The notes under the pieces: model-generated
Databases searched by the model: none
What the model was told of the DNA's origin: nothing
The model's input: only the letters and a program-made list of their open reading frames with translations
In this document: in pieces, positions 1 to 9,839 of the stretch
Layout: each line of letters begins with the position of its first letter
Numbering within the stretch: position 1 is the first letter of the stretch
Made by a program: the position numbers and the translations under genes
Source: Segatella hominis
GTDB taxonomy: Bacteria; Bacteroidota; Bacteroidia; Bacteroidales; Bacteroidaceae
Direction of reading: 5' to 3'
Assembly: GCF_019249725.2 (NCBI RefSeq)
Contig: NZ_CP137559.1
Coordinates: 2,253,501-2,317,500 of the forward strand
Length of the DNA: 64,000 nt

Positions 1-1311
1 GCCACTACCTGCACGGAACTTCATGTTGGCATACTGAGGAAGCTTGGCCCACTGCTCACCCGTCATCTTGGTCTTGTAGCCCGCAGGCACACTGTCCTTG
101 CCAGCCGCATTGATCTTCTCTCCGGCATCAGCAGGATTTACCCAACTCTGGCGGCGCCAGTCTTTCACGGAAATCTTGTCGTAGAGTGCCTTGCTGATGC
201 AGCGGTATGAGTTATACTGAGCCATGCTCCAAGCTGCCTCCGAGCACATCCAGCCCCAGAAGGTGTACCACTCTGATGTGTTAATCTGCTCCTTGCTGTT
301 AACAAGCGTACCGAACATCCAGGAATCGTTGGCAGTGTTGAAGCCCGTATTGGTATCCGACCACTCCGCTTCTGTCAGTGGCTTGTAGGTATCGGCATGG
401 ATGGCCTTCTGCGCATATTCAGCAGCCTTGGCAAAGCAGTCGTTAGCAGAAGTGATGCCCAACTTGCCATATCCGTCTTCGTTCTTATCGGCCTCAATCT
501 GCTTGGCAAGGTCGTCGGCACTCTGCTCAAAGCGGGATGCCATGGCAAGCCACAGACGGGTTTTCAGACCATAGATTACACTCTTGTCCATGAAAGCCTT
601 GTTGCTTCGGCTGTAACCGTCCAGCGCCTCCTCAGCCAGGTTCAGGTCGTTCATGATGAAACGGTACATGGTGTAGAAAGGCGCACTAGGGTTGTTGCCC
701 AGTTCCGTCTTGCTGGTAGTTTCCTTTACGATAGGCACCGTGAGTCCATATACTCCAGCCTTCTCAGCGGCATCATCCAGAGTAGCCACACCCGTCTTGC
801 GATATTCATAGAGTCTGTACAAGTCGAGATAGAGCATGGCACGATAGCCGTAGCCCTGTCCCATATAAGGCGCTGCACTCTTGTTGCCACCCTCCACCGA
901 ACTCTTGGCGGTAGAGATGACATTATTGGCATTCTTGATGAATGCATAATAGTAGTAGAATGGATAATAATATGCGTAGCGCAGAGTAGATCCATCCTCT
1001 GTATACGACCAGTAGTTATAGCCATTGTCGCTCATCGGGAAATCCTCGCAGAGCAAATCGCGCATGTACATCTGGCAAGGATAACCCCAGTCCTGGGTAT
1101 AGTCGCTACCGCCGTAGGTATTCCAGGTGGTGAGGAAAGAAGGAAGACTGTTGGCAAGATATTCCAACGACTTGCTTGAGGAACTGATCTGCCCAGGCAC
1201 CGCCTGATTGTTCGGATAGGTTTCCTCTATACAGCTGCTGAGGCTCAGCACACCCAGTGCCATCCCCATCGCTGCGATGATATGATTGATATTTCTTTTC
1301 ATTTTGTTCAT
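1..1311 (-). CDS. SusD/RagB-family nutrient-binding lipoprotein (3' end outside window)
   Basis: Outer-membrane surface lipoprotein that binds glycans for its SusC partner. The minus strand reads open from 1311 to the window edge (437 codons). It begins MNKMKRNINHIIAAMG and has a lipobox LSSC about 25 residues in, followed by acidic residues (C-I-E-E), which fits surface export. The body is rich in Tyr/Trp with the helical SusD style (NNVISTAKSS, YGYRAMLYLDLYRLY). SusD proteins usually run 500-650 residues, so the C-terminus is missing. It sits 23 nt downstream of susC on the same strand, the standard order. An internal start at 1302 (MKRNINH) is possible. Substrate unknown; pectin or another plant glycan is only a guess from the GH43 and GH105 genes elsewhere in the window. 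Confidence 0.9.
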   Translation of the reverse strand, partial: MNKMKRNINHIIAAMGMALGVLSLSSCIEETYPNNQAVPGQISSSSKSLEYLANSLPSFLTTWNTYGGSDYTQDWGYPCQMYMRDLLCEDFPMSDNGYNYWSYTEDGSTLRYAYYYPFYYYYAFIKNANNVISTAKSSVEGGNKSAAPYMGQGYGYRAMLYLDLYRLYEYRKTGVATLDDAAEKAGVYGLTVPIVKETTSKTELGNNPSAPFYTMYRFIMNDLNLAEEALDGYSRSNKAFMDKSVIYGLKTRLWLAMASRFEQSADDLAKQIEADKNEDGYGKLGITSANDCFAKAAEYAQKAIHADTYKPLTEAEWSDTNTGFNTANDSWMFGTLVNSKEQINTSEWYTFWGWMCSEAAWSMAQYNSYRCISKALYDKISVKDWRRQSWVNPADAGEKINAAGKDSVPAGYKTKMTGEQWAKLPQYANMKFRAGSG

Positions 1312-1334
1312 GTCTTATTGTTTTTGTCGTATCT

Positions 1335-4300
1335 TTAGAACTGCACAGAGATGCCTCCGGTGAAGGAACGAACCTGCGCATAGGATGATTCAGAAGAAGT
1401 ACCCCAGAAGCCGCCACGAGGGTCGAAGCCCTTGCGCTTGCTCCAATAGTAGAGGTTGTCGCCCGATACATATACTCGCAGGTTGCTCAATCCTAAACTA
1501 TTTACCCATTTTCGTGGGAAGGTGTAGCCCAGGTTGATATTCTGCAGGGTAAGCGTGGAAGCATTCGTCAGGAAGCGGTCGGAAGTGATGGCCGAACTGG
1601 TATCCACATCCTTCACGGCATACTGGAAGCGTGGGATATCAGAATTGGTATTGGTTTCTGACCATGCCTTCAGGATATCCTTGTGCAGGGAGAATCCGGT
1701 GTTGCCGGAAGATGGATTACCCATCAAAGCCTTGTAACCGTAGTCGATGGCCTTGCCGCCCAGACTGTAGTTGAAGGTGATGGAGAAGTCGAAGCCCTTG
1801 AATGCCAGGTTGCTGCTGAAACCTCCATAAAGGTCTGGGTCTGGTGTACCACAGTTGAAATAAGAGGCTGCGGTGGAGGATGTAGTTGTGGTCAGTTCGC
1901 CGGTAGCCTCATCCTTCACATACCAGGAAGACTCACCATCTGCCGTAACTCCGGCATATTTCTTCAGGCGGAAGGTGTGCATAGGCAGACCCTCGCCATA
2001 GAAGTAAGGATCGCTTACGTAACCAGGATGTCCATCGAGCATACTGCCCTTATTGTCGTCGTTGAGCATCGTAATCTTGTTCTTGTAGTGGGTGGCGTTA
2101 AGGTTGATCATCCACGAGAGGTCCTTGGTGCGGATAGGCGTAAAGTGCAAATCTACCTCCACACCGCGGTTGACCATATCACCCACATTGTCATAAGAAC
2201 CGGTATAACCGCCTGAGAATGGCACATATACGAAGCAGAGCATATCGGTGGTCTTGCGACTGAAGTACTCGATGCTACCCGTGATGCGGCTCTTGAGGAG
2301 TTCAAACTCGATACCTGCATTGAAGTTGCTGTTGGTCTCCCAGGTAATATTCGGATTACCCACGGTGTTCTGCACGAAACTTACCTCGCCATTGAAATTG
2401 CTGAGATAGTAGGTATCGGTGTAACGGTAGTCGCCGATGGCATCGTTACCCTGCTGCCCCCATGAAGCCTTCAGCTTCAGCATATTAATCCAGGAAGACT
2501 GGAACCATTTTTCCTTGCTCAGAATCCAGGCTCCGCCGAAGGAATAGAAGTTACCCCAGCGATGGTCGGGATGGAAGCGGGATGAGGCGTCTCTACGGTA
2601 AGATGCCTGCAGGAAATACTTGCCATCGTAATCGTACATCAGTCGGGAGAAATAACCCTCGGTGTTATAATTGCTGGTGTTGCTGCCGTTGGAAATCACC
2701 TTCACGGCACCATCCAGTTCCTGTGCTCCGAAATAAGAGAACATCTTCTCCTTGTCACCACTCAGGTAATTATACATGTACTTATAGTTCTCATGACCCA
2801 GCATCAGGGTAAAGCTGTGCTTGTCAAACTGCCTGCTGTAGTTGGCTATCTGCTGGAAGTTGACCGTATAGGTCTGATAAGCTGCCTTATATACATATCC
2901 ACCCGGATAAACCGTTGCAGTATTTCCATAGAAAGGCTGGGTGGTCTGTGTATTCTTCCACTCATTGTCGGTCACGGTGCCGTTCAGTGTCAGCTTCAAG
3001 CCCTCGACAGGGGTGATATCAGCAAAACCATTGAGGGTGAACACATTGGTAAAGGTCTTGTTGGCGTTGAGTCTATCCGTCTGCAGGAAGTTTCTCAGAG
3101 GTTCCAATCCCGTAGGACGGTGTGCACCGCCATTTCCACCATCACCATAGTCATACATCTTGCCATTCTCATCGGTCATGATGTTGCCTTCGCCATCACG
3201 CAGATAAACCGGATAGATAGGTGCAAAGCGGGTGGTGATATCGAAAACCGTCTGGCTACCATCGCTCACATCATTCTGGTCGGTATGGGCAAAGTTGATG
3301 TTCGTGCCCACCTTCAGCCAGTCCTTGGCCTGGTAATCAGCCTTGACACGGGCTGTATATCGCTCGAAATCAGAGTTATATACGATACCCTCGTTCTTCA
3401 GATAGCCCAGGGAAGCATAGTAGGTCATCTTGTTGCTACCACCGGTAATACTCATGTTGTATTCCTGGCGCAGCGCATTGCGGAAAGCCTCATCCACCCA
3501 GTCGTCAGGGGTAAGAGTATAGAACTTGCCGTTGTTATAAACACGATTGCCCAGGGTGGCATTCGGGTTCAGGCGGCCGTTGGTTCCAATGAGATACTGT
3601 CCCTCAGGAACGGCATAGACCACATAGCCCAATCCGCCCTTGTCGCTTGTCTTGCCCATAGTCTCATTGGCAGCAACATGCGCATCGAAAGCCGACATGC
3701 CCTTGTCGCGTACATTATAATTATAGAGAGCCTTGTAATAGGTTTCATAATACTCGGCAGGGTCGGTGATGCGGTCGTAATCGATGGTGGCACGACTGTT
3801 GCCGCTCCACTTAGCCTCGAAGCTGATGGTAGCCTTCTCAGCCTTACCCTTCTTGGTGGTAATCATGATAACACCATTGGCACCACGGGCACCATAGAGG
3901 GCGTTGGATGCCGCATCCTTCAACACGGTGACACTCTCCACATCGTTAGGATTGAGGTTGTTCCATCCGCCATCGTATGGAGCACCATCCACGATAATGA
4001 GCGGAGATGTTCCGGCGTTGATGGAACTGAAGCCACGGATGGCAAAAGAAGGAGTGGCTGTTGGCGAACCGGAAGTATTGGTCATCTGCACACCGGCTAC
4101 CTCGCCCTGCAATCCGCTGAACACATTGGTGAGCTGCTTTTTCTCCAAAAGGTCACCTTTCACTACGCCCGCAGAACCCGTGAAGGATGATTTCTTCTGC
4201 TCGCCGTATGCCACCACGATGACCTCATCGAGCTGACGGTCTTGCGACTGCATGTTGACCTTCATACCCGGCGCCGCCTTCACGGTCTGTGAATCCATAC

Positions 4301-4529
4301 CAAGATAAGTGATTACAATTGTTTCTCCTTGTTTAGCACTCGGCAAGCTGAACTTACCATCAATGTCGGTCACGGTTCCGGTTTTAGAACCTTTCACCAT
4401 GATCTGTGCACCCACTACAGGGTCTCCATTTTCATCGAAGACCTGTCCCCCGACCTGTCCGGAAGACTGTGCCAGCACTTGCCCTGAAGCAGCCAGCAAC
4501 AGGGAAGCAAATAAAACCTTCATTTTCAT
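1335..4529 (-). CDS. SusC/RagA-family TonB-dependent outer-membrane transporter
   Basis: Imports SusD-bound oligosaccharides across the outer membrane using TonB energy. The 1064 residues begin with a signal peptide (MKMKVLFASLLLAASGQVLA). A carboxypeptidase-like regulatory domain follows (about 25-100: VGGQVFDENGDPVVGAQIMV), then the SusC signature LDEVIVVAYG, a plug domain (about 110-230: GVQMTNTSGSPTATPSFAIRG, LKDAASNALYGARGANG), and a beta-barrel ending in aromatic VQF. Length and domain order are typical. It is co-directional with susD 23 nt downstream and has a clear promoter about 130 nt upstream. No ECF sigma/anti-sigma or hybrid two-component regulator is visible beside it, so control may be by an element left of the window or by the leader. 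Confidence 0.95.
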   Translation of the reverse strand: MKMKVLFASLLLAASGQVLAQSSGQVGGQVFDENGDPVVGAQIMVKGSKTGTVTDIDGKFSLPSAKQGETIVITYLGMDSQTVKAAPGMKVNMQSQDRQLDEVIVVAYGEQKKSSFTGSAGVVKGDLLEKKQLTNVFSGLQGEVAGVQMTNTSGSPTATPSFAIRGFSSINAGTSPLIIVDGAPYDGGWNNLNPNDVESVTVLKDAASNALYGARGANGVIMITTKKGKAEKATISFEAKWSGNSRATIDYDRITDPAEYYETYYKALYNYNVRDKGMSAFDAHVAANETMGKTSDKGGLGYVVYAVPEGQYLIGTNGRLNPNATLGNRVYNNGKFYTLTPDDWVDEAFRNALRQEYNMSITGGSNKMTYYASLGYLKNEGIVYNSDFERYTARVKADYQAKDWLKVGTNINFAHTDQNDVSDGSQTVFDITTRFAPIYPVYLRDGEGNIMTDENGKMYDYGDGGNGGAHRPTGLEPLRNFLQTDRLNANKTFTNVFTLNGFADITPVEGLKLTLNGTVTDNEWKNTQTTQPFYGNTATVYPGGYVYKAAYQTYTVNFQQIANYSRQFDKHSFTLMLGHENYKYMYNYLSGDKEKMFSYFGAQELDGAVKVISNGSNTSNYNTEGYFSRLMYDYDGKYFLQASYRRDASSRFHPDHRWGNFYSFGGAWILSKEKWFQSSWINMLKLKASWGQQGNDAIGDYRYTDTYYLSNFNGEVSFVQNTVGNPNITWETNSNFNAGIEFELLKSRITGSIEYFSRKTTDMLCFVYVPFSGGYTGSYDNVGDMVNRGVEVDLHFTPIRTKDLSWMINLNATHYKNKITMLNDDNKGSMLDGHPGYVSDPYFYGEGLPMHTFRLKKYAGVTADGESSWYVKDEATGELTTTTSSTAASYFNCGTPDPDLYGGFSSNLAFKGFDFSITFNYSLGGKAIDYGYKALMGNPSSGNTGFSLHKDILKAWSETNTNSDIPRFQYAVKDVDTSSAITSDRFLTNASTLTLQNINLGYTFPRKWVNSLGLSNLRVYVSGDNLYYWSKRKGFDPRGGFWGTSSESSYAQVRSFTGGISVQF

Positions 4530-4659
4530 ATATCTTCTCTTCTTATATTATTATCTCTTATGATACTCGTCTCTTTTCCTCTCTTTATCTTGAATACACC
4601 TATTTTATATATTACAACGTTATCCATTACAAGTTTTACATAAAATATGTATTCAGATG

Positions 4660-4691
4660 CAAAGGTAATACAAAATCCGTTAACAGCCAAA
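4660..4691 (-). promoter_or_regulatory. susC promoter, Bacteroidota type
   Basis: On the minus strand, -33 TTTG (4688-4691), 20 nt, then -7 TACCTTTG (4660-4667). This matches the Bacteroidota housekeeping promoter. It predicts a 5' leader of about 125 nt before the susC start, long enough for post-transcriptional control. Confidence 0.75.
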
Positions 4692-4878
4692 CATAAATCA
4701 CAATAATTGCTGTTTTGCATAGCAAAAAGATACATTTCACTCAAAACCAAGGTATTAATGCCATTTTTCAAGATTCAAATTCCCGAAAAAGGCAACAGAT
4801 TTTCGCCCGTAACACCATTGTCGCAGCTTCGTCAATGCCTTTCAACCTCATCGCAACCCCAGTGTAATAAAACCACTA

Positions 4879-4886
4879 TACCTTTG
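4879..4886 (+). promoter_or_regulatory. -7 box TACCTTTG for the divergent TonB receptor
   Basis: A TAnnTTTG box lies 26 nt before the start codon at 4912. No convincing -33 TTTG at 19-20 nt spacing was seen, so this promoter may need an activator. Confidence 0.5.
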
Positions 4887-4911
4887 CAACCGTAATCAAA
4901 CGATATAGGTT

Positions 4912-7728
4912 ATGAATATTAAAAGGGGAATTATTGTATTAGGATTGCTCTCGGCGGCTAGCATGCCAACGTGGGCGCAACAGATTAAGGGTGTGGTTAT
5001 CGACCAGAAATCGAAAGAGACACTCATCGGTGCAGTCATCACTGTGGATGGAACCAACGTGAAGGCTATCACCAACATCGACGGAAACTTCCAGATCGAT
5101 GGATTGGATAAAGAAAAGACATATACACTATATATTAACTATATAGGATATAAGACTCAAAAAATTGACGGGGTTCAGGCGAAGGACGCAGACCAGGTGA
5201 TTGCGCTGCAACCTGATGAACAGCAGCTGAAGGAGGTGACCGTTACCGCAGTGGAAAGGCGTAATACGGATGCGGCAATGATACAGGTGGCCAAAAACAG
5301 TCCCGTCATCGTGAGCAATGTTTCGGCACAGGAAATATCTCGTACTCAGGATACGAATGCGGGTGAGGTGATACGCCGAGTGCCAGGCGTGAGCCTCATC
5401 GACGATAAATTCGTGATGGTTCGTGGTTTGTCACAGCGTTATAACAATGTGTGGGTGAACGGAGGAGCTGTGCCTAGTTCTGAGGCTGATTCCAGGGCAT
5501 TCTCCTTCGACATCATCCCAAGTTCGCAAATCGACAACCTCACCATCGTGAAGTCGCCAACGGCTGAATATCCCGCAGACTACTCGGGCGGTTTCATCAT
5601 CGTCAACACCAAGGAGATTCCGGCAGAAAACAGTTTCAACATCGCCGTAGGCGGAAACTGGAATACATCTTCTGCCTTCAAGGACTTCTCTTACTCAAAA
5701 GGTTCCGGAACCGATTTCCTAGGGTTCGACAATGGCTTGAGAAACCTGAATGGGGGCATCCATGCTGACTTGAACCCACAGCTCGATGCCAACGGGAAAC
5801 CGGTGGGCGATTATGCTACTTCGCTCCTGGGCAACGGGCTTAATAATGATTGGCTCATCAAGAACAGGAAGCCTTTGGGCGACTTGAAACTGGCGGCCAG
5901 CCTGAACCAGCGCTGGATGCTGGGCGGAAGAACACTCGGCATGCTCGCCGCCCTGAACTATACCAACGAATACCGCACCTACGAGAACATGGAGAACAAT
6001 CTCTATGGCATCTATGATGCGGCAAACGACAAGCCGAACTATCTTCGTCACTCTGTTGACGACCAGTATAATAATAACGTGAGACTCGGAGCAATGCTCA
6101 ACTTCACCTTCCTTTCCAAGGACGGCAATCACAAGTATCAGCTCAAGAACATCTTCAACCAGTTGGCTACCAGCCGATATACCTGGCGTGATGGCGTGAG
6201 CGCCCAGTCGAACCTGGAGCGAAGCGCAGAGTATTACTACCGCAGTCGAACTACATATAACGGTCAGCTTACCGGCAAGCACACCTTCACTAGCGACGCC
6301 CTTGACTGGAGCATCGGGTATGCGTATGCCAACCGTCATTTGCCTGACCGTCGCAGATTTCTCATCGACGATGCTCTTGAATCGGGCGTTTATGCCCTGA
6401 GCACCGGCAACGACATATCCCGCGAGTGGACTCAACTCGATGAACACATTCTCTCTCTTGGTGTAAATGACAAGCACCACTTCAAGTTTGGCAACTTTGA
6501 GCCAGACTTGCAAGTGGGTGCCTACGGAGAGTATCGCAGCCGAGAATACCAGACCCGCAACTTCATCTACAACTGGAATGTTTCAGCTAACAACATGCCA
6601 TCCGACTTCCGCCACAGCGACATCCCAACCCTGCTCTCCAACGAGACAAACATGGGTTACGACAAGCTGTATCTTCTGGAGGAAAAGCAGATGCGCAACA
6701 ACTACCGCGGACACAACACCTTAGGCGCAGGATACCTGGCGATGTCTCTCCCCTTTGGCAAACTCGGCATCCACGCCGGTGTCCGCTTCGAGCATAATGA
6801 TATGGAACTCATCTCCAATTCCCGTGACTACGAGAAGAGTGAATCGAGCCGTCATTACAAGACAGACGATGTTTTTCCATCTCTCAATACGACCTATAAG
6901 ATCAGCAACCAGCATCAGGCTCGCCTCTCGTATGGACACAGTATCAACCGACCAGAATTCCGCGAGGTATCACCGGCGGTATATTATGACTTCGATCTTG
7001 CCAGCAACGTACAGGGAAACACAGAACTGAAGAACTGCTATGTCGATAACCTCGACCTGCGATATGAGTGGTATCCATCCCGTGGAGAACTCATCTCATT
7101 AGCAGTTTTCTACAAGCATTTCGATTCTCCTATCGAGTGGACCTACACGGTGGCTGGCGGCACAGACTTGATTTATTCTTATAAGAATGCAAAGAGTGCC
7201 AACAACTATGGTGTGGAGCTGGACATCAGAAAGAATCTCGACTTCATCGGACTGAAAGATTTCAGCTGGTCGTTCAACGGTGCCCTGATTAAGAGTAAGG
7301 TGCAGTTTGAGAAGGGAGCGAAAGAGGAAGACAGACCGATGCAGGGACAGTCGCCATACCTTATCAACACAGGCATCTTCTATAAGAATGAGCCTTTGAA
7401 GATGGATATCGCCCTACTCTACAACCGCATCGGAAAGCGAATCATCGGTGTGGGAAGAAGCGAGGGAAGCACAGGCGATGACTCCAACTCCCGAGTGCCT
7501 CACAGCTATGAGATGCCTCGCAACACCATCGACCTTTCACTGGCTAAGAAATTCGGCGACCATCTCGAACTGAAACTCAACGTAAGAGATCTTCTTGCAG
7601 AAAAGATATACTACAAGCAGTTTGCTGATGTAACGTATAGCGACGGAAGCAAGAAGGAAGTGGAAGAAATTGCAAGATGCTACAAGCCGGGCAGAAACAT
7701 CGGTTTGCAGGCGATATACAAATTCTAA
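4912..7728 (+). CDS. TonB-dependent receptor with N-terminal regulatory domain (non-SusC type)
   Basis: Outer-membrane active transporter of 938 residues. Signal peptide MNIKRGIIVLGLLSAASMP...WA, then a carboxypeptidase-regulatory-like domain (about 24-100: IKGVVIDQKSKETLIGAVIT). The plug begins at LKEVTVTAVERRNTDAAMI and holds VIRRVPGVSLIDDKFVMVRG and a typical IVKSPTAEYPADYSGGFI segment. A barrel follows, ending YKF. It lacks the SusC signature and a SusD partner. The next gene (7844) is a surface lipoprotein on the same strand, 115 nt away. This receptor/lipoprotein layout is common in Bacteroidota. The ligand cannot be told from sequence; metal complexes, peptides or glycans are all possible. 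Confidence 0.9.
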   Translation: MNIKRGIIVLGLLSAASMPTWAQQIKGVVIDQKSKETLIGAVITVDGTNVKAITNIDGNFQIDGLDKEKTYTLYINYIGYKTQKIDGVQAKDADQVIALQPDEQQLKEVTVTAVERRNTDAAMIQVAKNSPVIVSNVSAQEISRTQDTNAGEVIRRVPGVSLIDDKFVMVRGLSQRYNNVWVNGGAVPSSEADSRAFSFDIIPSSQIDNLTIVKSPTAEYPADYSGGFIIVNTKEIPAENSFNIAVGGNWNTSSAFKDFSYSKGSGTDFLGFDNGLRNLNGGIHADLNPQLDANGKPVGDYATSLLGNGLNNDWLIKNRKPLGDLKLAASLNQRWMLGGRTLGMLAALNYTNEYRTYENMENNLYGIYDAANDKPNYLRHSVDDQYNNNVRLGAMLNFTFLSKDGNHKYQLKNIFNQLATSRYTWRDGVSAQSNLERSAEYYYRSRTTYNGQLTGKHTFTSDALDWSIGYAYANRHLPDRRRFLIDDALESGVYALSTGNDISREWTQLDEHILSLGVNDKHHFKFGNFEPDLQVGAYGEYRSREYQTRNFIYNWNVSANNMPSDFRHSDIPTLLSNETNMGYDKLYLLEEKQMRNNYRGHNTLGAGYLAMSLPFGKLGIHAGVRFEHNDMELISNSRDYEKSESSRHYKTDDVFPSLNTTYKISNQHQARLSYGHSINRPEFREVSPAVYYDFDLASNVQGNTELKNCYVDNLDLRYEWYPSRGELISLAVFYKHFDSPIEWTYTVAGGTDLIYSYKNAKSANNYGVELDIRKNLDFIGLKDFSWSFNGALIKSKVQFEKGAKEEDRPMQGQSPYLINTGIFYKNEPLKMDIALLYNRIGKRIIGVGRSEGSTGDDSNSRVPHSYEMPRNTIDLSLAKKFGDHLELKLNVRDLLAEKIYYKQFADVTYSDGSKKEVEEIARCYKPGRNIGLQAIYKF

Positions 7729-7771
7729 ACTATTCTTTAATCGATCATAAATGAGATTTTCGGTTATTCGG

Positions 7772-7821
7772 CTAATAAATCAATGAATTAGATTTACTAA
7801 TAAATAAATGAATTAGATGTT
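7772..7821 (+). repeat. 25-bp tandem duplication between receptor and lipoprotein genes
   Basis: Two near-identical 25-bp units (7772-7796 and 7797-7821) sharing CTAATAAAT then ATGAATTAGAT. They lie just upstream of the lipoprotein start at 7844. This may be slippage; a role in setting the spacing of a leader is possible but unproven. Confidence 0.6.
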
Positions 7822-7843
7822 TGTTTAATAAATACAAGAAACA

Positions 7844-9373
7844 ATGATGAACAAGATGTATTTCTATGGATGCATGGGCATCCTCGCAGCATCTGCCATA
7901 TTGAGCAGTTGCAGCAGTGACAATGACGATCCAACTCCTTCTCCAAATCCAGGATTAGAAGTTGTTTACAAGTGGTCAACCAATGGCGGCTTGAAGGCTT
8001 GCGACCAGATTCTCTTCGGTACAGACGACAAGGAGAACGCCAACGGAACACAGATTGGAAACGGCGACCAGGAGTTCGTTTTCACAGGCAAGCAGACTTT
8101 GAAGAAAGGCACTTATCTCCTCAAGGGATGGGTATATATCGCAGATGGCGCTGAACTTACCATCGAACCGGGAACTATCATCAAGGGCGACAAGCAGACC
8201 AAGGCTGCACTCATCGCAGAGCGTGGCGGTAAACTCATCGCCAAGGGTACAGCTACAGAACCTATTGTCTTCACTTCTGAAGAGGCTGCTGGCAGCAGAA
8301 AGCCTGGCGACTGGGGTGGCATCATCCTTTGCGGTAAGGCTAAGAACAACCAGACTGATATGCAGATAGAAGGTGGTCCTCGTACTCACCATGGTGGCAG
8401 CGATGATGCCGACAACTCAGGAGCATTGAGCTATGTACGCATCGAGTTTGCGGGTTATCCATTCCAGAAAGATAAGGAAATCAACGGTCTGACCTTCGGT
8501 TCTGTAGGTTCAGGCACACAGATTGACCACGTACAGGTATCTTATTCCAATGATGATTCCTTCGAGTGGTTTGGTGGTACTGTGAACTGCAAGTATCTCG
8601 TAGCCTACAAGGGTTGGGATGATGATTTCGATACAGACAATGGTTTCTCAGGAAAGGTGCAGTACGGTCTTTCTCTGCGTGACAGCAAGATAGCTGATAC
8701 CTCTCAGAGCAATGGTTTCGAGAGCGATAACTGCGCTGATGGTGCAACAGGAGATCCTCGTACCACAGCCACTTTCTCCAATATCACCTTCGTAGGTCCT
8801 AAGGTTTTGGATAGCCAGTTCCAGAATACCACAGATTATATCACAGCAGGTGCATACAATCCAAACAACGGTTCTGCTCTCGGCAAGTTCCAGGCTGCGA
8901 TGCAGATCCGCCGTTCTTCCAACCTCAACTGCATCAACTCTGTAGCCTTAGGTTGGCCTATCGGCTTGATCATCGATGGTGAAAAGGGTGAAACTGTTCA
9001 GAATTCAAAGGACAAGAAGTTCAAGCTCCAGAATATATACTTTGCAGGTATGGATGCGATAGGAAGCGATGCCAACAAGATTTATGGCGACTATCTCTAC
9101 GATGCAGCAGCAAAGAAGGATATCGACAAGAATCAGAAGTCATACAGCAACACTTTCTTCTTCTCTGAGCCAAGCAACAAGTACTTCGACAGCTGGACTT
9201 CACTGGTAGGTGCTGATGGATATACTCCTATCGCAGGCAGCCCATTGCTGAAAGCCGCATCATTTAGCGGTTGGACAGGTTTCGATGCAGTAACTTACAT
9301 CGGTGCCTTCGATGGCAGCAACAACTGGCTGAGCGGCTGGACCAACTTCGATCCACAGAACACAAAGTACTAA
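7844..9373 (+). CDS. Surface lipoprotein, parallel-beta-helix-like, partner of the TonB receptor
   Basis: 509 residues with a clear lipoprotein signal: lipobox LSSC with Cys23, followed by S-S-D-N-D-D, an acidic stretch matching the Bacteroidota lipoprotein export signal. The body has repeating turn motifs such as LTIEPGTIIKGD, GKLIAKGTATEPIVFTSE, WGGIILCGKA and VRIEFAG, the style of right-handed beta-helix proteins. The family is widespread but poorly characterised in Bacteroidota and often sits next to a TonB receptor, as here. Probable role: cell-surface capture of the receptor's ligand. No catalytic motif was recognised. A strong hairpin terminator follows at 9452. The N-terminus could also be Met2 or Met5. 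Confidence 0.75.
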   Translation: MMNKMYFYGCMGILAASAILSSCSSDNDDPTPSPNPGLEVVYKWSTNGGLKACDQILFGTDDKENANGTQIGNGDQEFVFTGKQTLKKGTYLLKGWVYIADGAELTIEPGTIIKGDKQTKAALIAERGGKLIAKGTATEPIVFTSEEAAGSRKPGDWGGIILCGKAKNNQTDMQIEGGPRTHHGGSDDADNSGALSYVRIEFAGYPFQKDKEINGLTFGSVGSGTQIDHVQVSYSNDDSFEWFGGTVNCKYLVAYKGWDDDFDTDNGFSGKVQYGLSLRDSKIADTSQSNGFESDNCADGATGDPRTTATFSNITFVGPKVLDSQFQNTTDYITAGAYNPNNGSALGKFQAAMQIRRSSNLNCINSVALGWPIGLIIDGEKGETVQNSKDKKFKLQNIYFAGMDAIGSDANKIYGDYLYDAAAKKDIDKNQKSYSNTFFFSEPSNKYFDSWTSLVGADGYTPIAGSPLLKAASFSGWTGFDAVTYIGAFDGSNNWLSGWTNFDPQNTKY

Positions 9374-9451
9374 AATAAGTATTGGACAAATTCTATTATA
9401 AGCATAAGAATTGCTAATTTCTATTTTGACTATAAGGTTTTCTTTATTAGG

Positions 9452-9484
9452 GCATGGCGCAGCGATTTGCACCATGCTTTTTTT
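9452..9484 (+). terminator. Intrinsic terminator after the receptor/lipoprotein pair
   Basis: Stem GCATGG (9452-9457) pairs with CCATGC (9472-9477), with further pairing inside (GCA/TGC), followed by a T-run. Confidence 0.75.
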
Positions 9485-9569
9485 GTTGTGTTATGGAGGG
9501 AATGCATCTATCATCAAGAGCAACTAATACTTTAAAAACAGGACAAAAACAAAAATAACCTCCCAAAAG

Positions 9570-9601
9570 TTTGGTATCTTAAAATATTAGTCGTACATTT
9601 G
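9570..9601 (+). promoter_or_regulatory. Promoter of the GNAT toxin-antitoxin pair
   Basis: -33 TTTG (9570-9573), a 20-nt spacer, and -7 TACATTTG (9594-9601). The start codon of the first gene is 28 nt further on, so both genes are probably transcribed from here. Confidence 0.75.
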
Positions 9602-9629
9602 CAGAAAAGAACATTTAAACTTTCGAAAT

Positions 9630-9836
9630 ATGGCAAGACCAATTAAAGAAACCCCAATTCTTTATGGCGAAGATGCTAAAAGATTTGAGGAAAGAATGAA
9701 CAAAGTTCAGAAGGAAACTCCTGAACAAAGAAAGATAAGACTGGAGCATTACCATGCTATGTTAGCAGCCTTACAGCGTGGTGAGCAAATGCGAAAAGAA
9801 GGCAAGACAATCCCTGGAATCATAAAAGTATCATAA
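9630..9836 (+). CDS. Small charged protein, putative antitoxin of the GNAT toxin
   Basis: 68 residues, strongly charged and helical in its middle (FEERMNKVQKETPEQRKIRLE), ending TIPGIIKV. It ends 3 nt before the GNAT gene and shares its promoter. In GNAT-type toxin-antitoxin pairs the upstream gene is usually a ribbon-helix-helix (DUF1778-like) antitoxin. No ribbon-helix-helix pattern is obvious here, so this would be a non-canonical partner. The antitoxin role rests on position, size and pairing only. It could instead be a free-standing small regulator. Confidence 0.6.
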   Translation: MARPIKETPILYGEDAKRFEERMNKVQKETPEQRKIRLEHYHAMLAALQRGEQMRKEGKTIPGIIKVS

Positions 9837-9839
9837 TGA

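Noticed and set aside
1106..1471. Minus-strand frame across the susC-susD junction
   Set aside because: It overlaps both genes out of frame; the true susD frame starts at 1311 with a lipoprotein signal.
2793..4190. 465-residue open frame on the plus strand opposite susC
   Set aside because: It lies wholly inside a clear susC gene and its protein has no domain logic; a codon-bias shadow. The same holds for plus-strand frames opposite jetC (18039-19265) and jetA (20472-21437).
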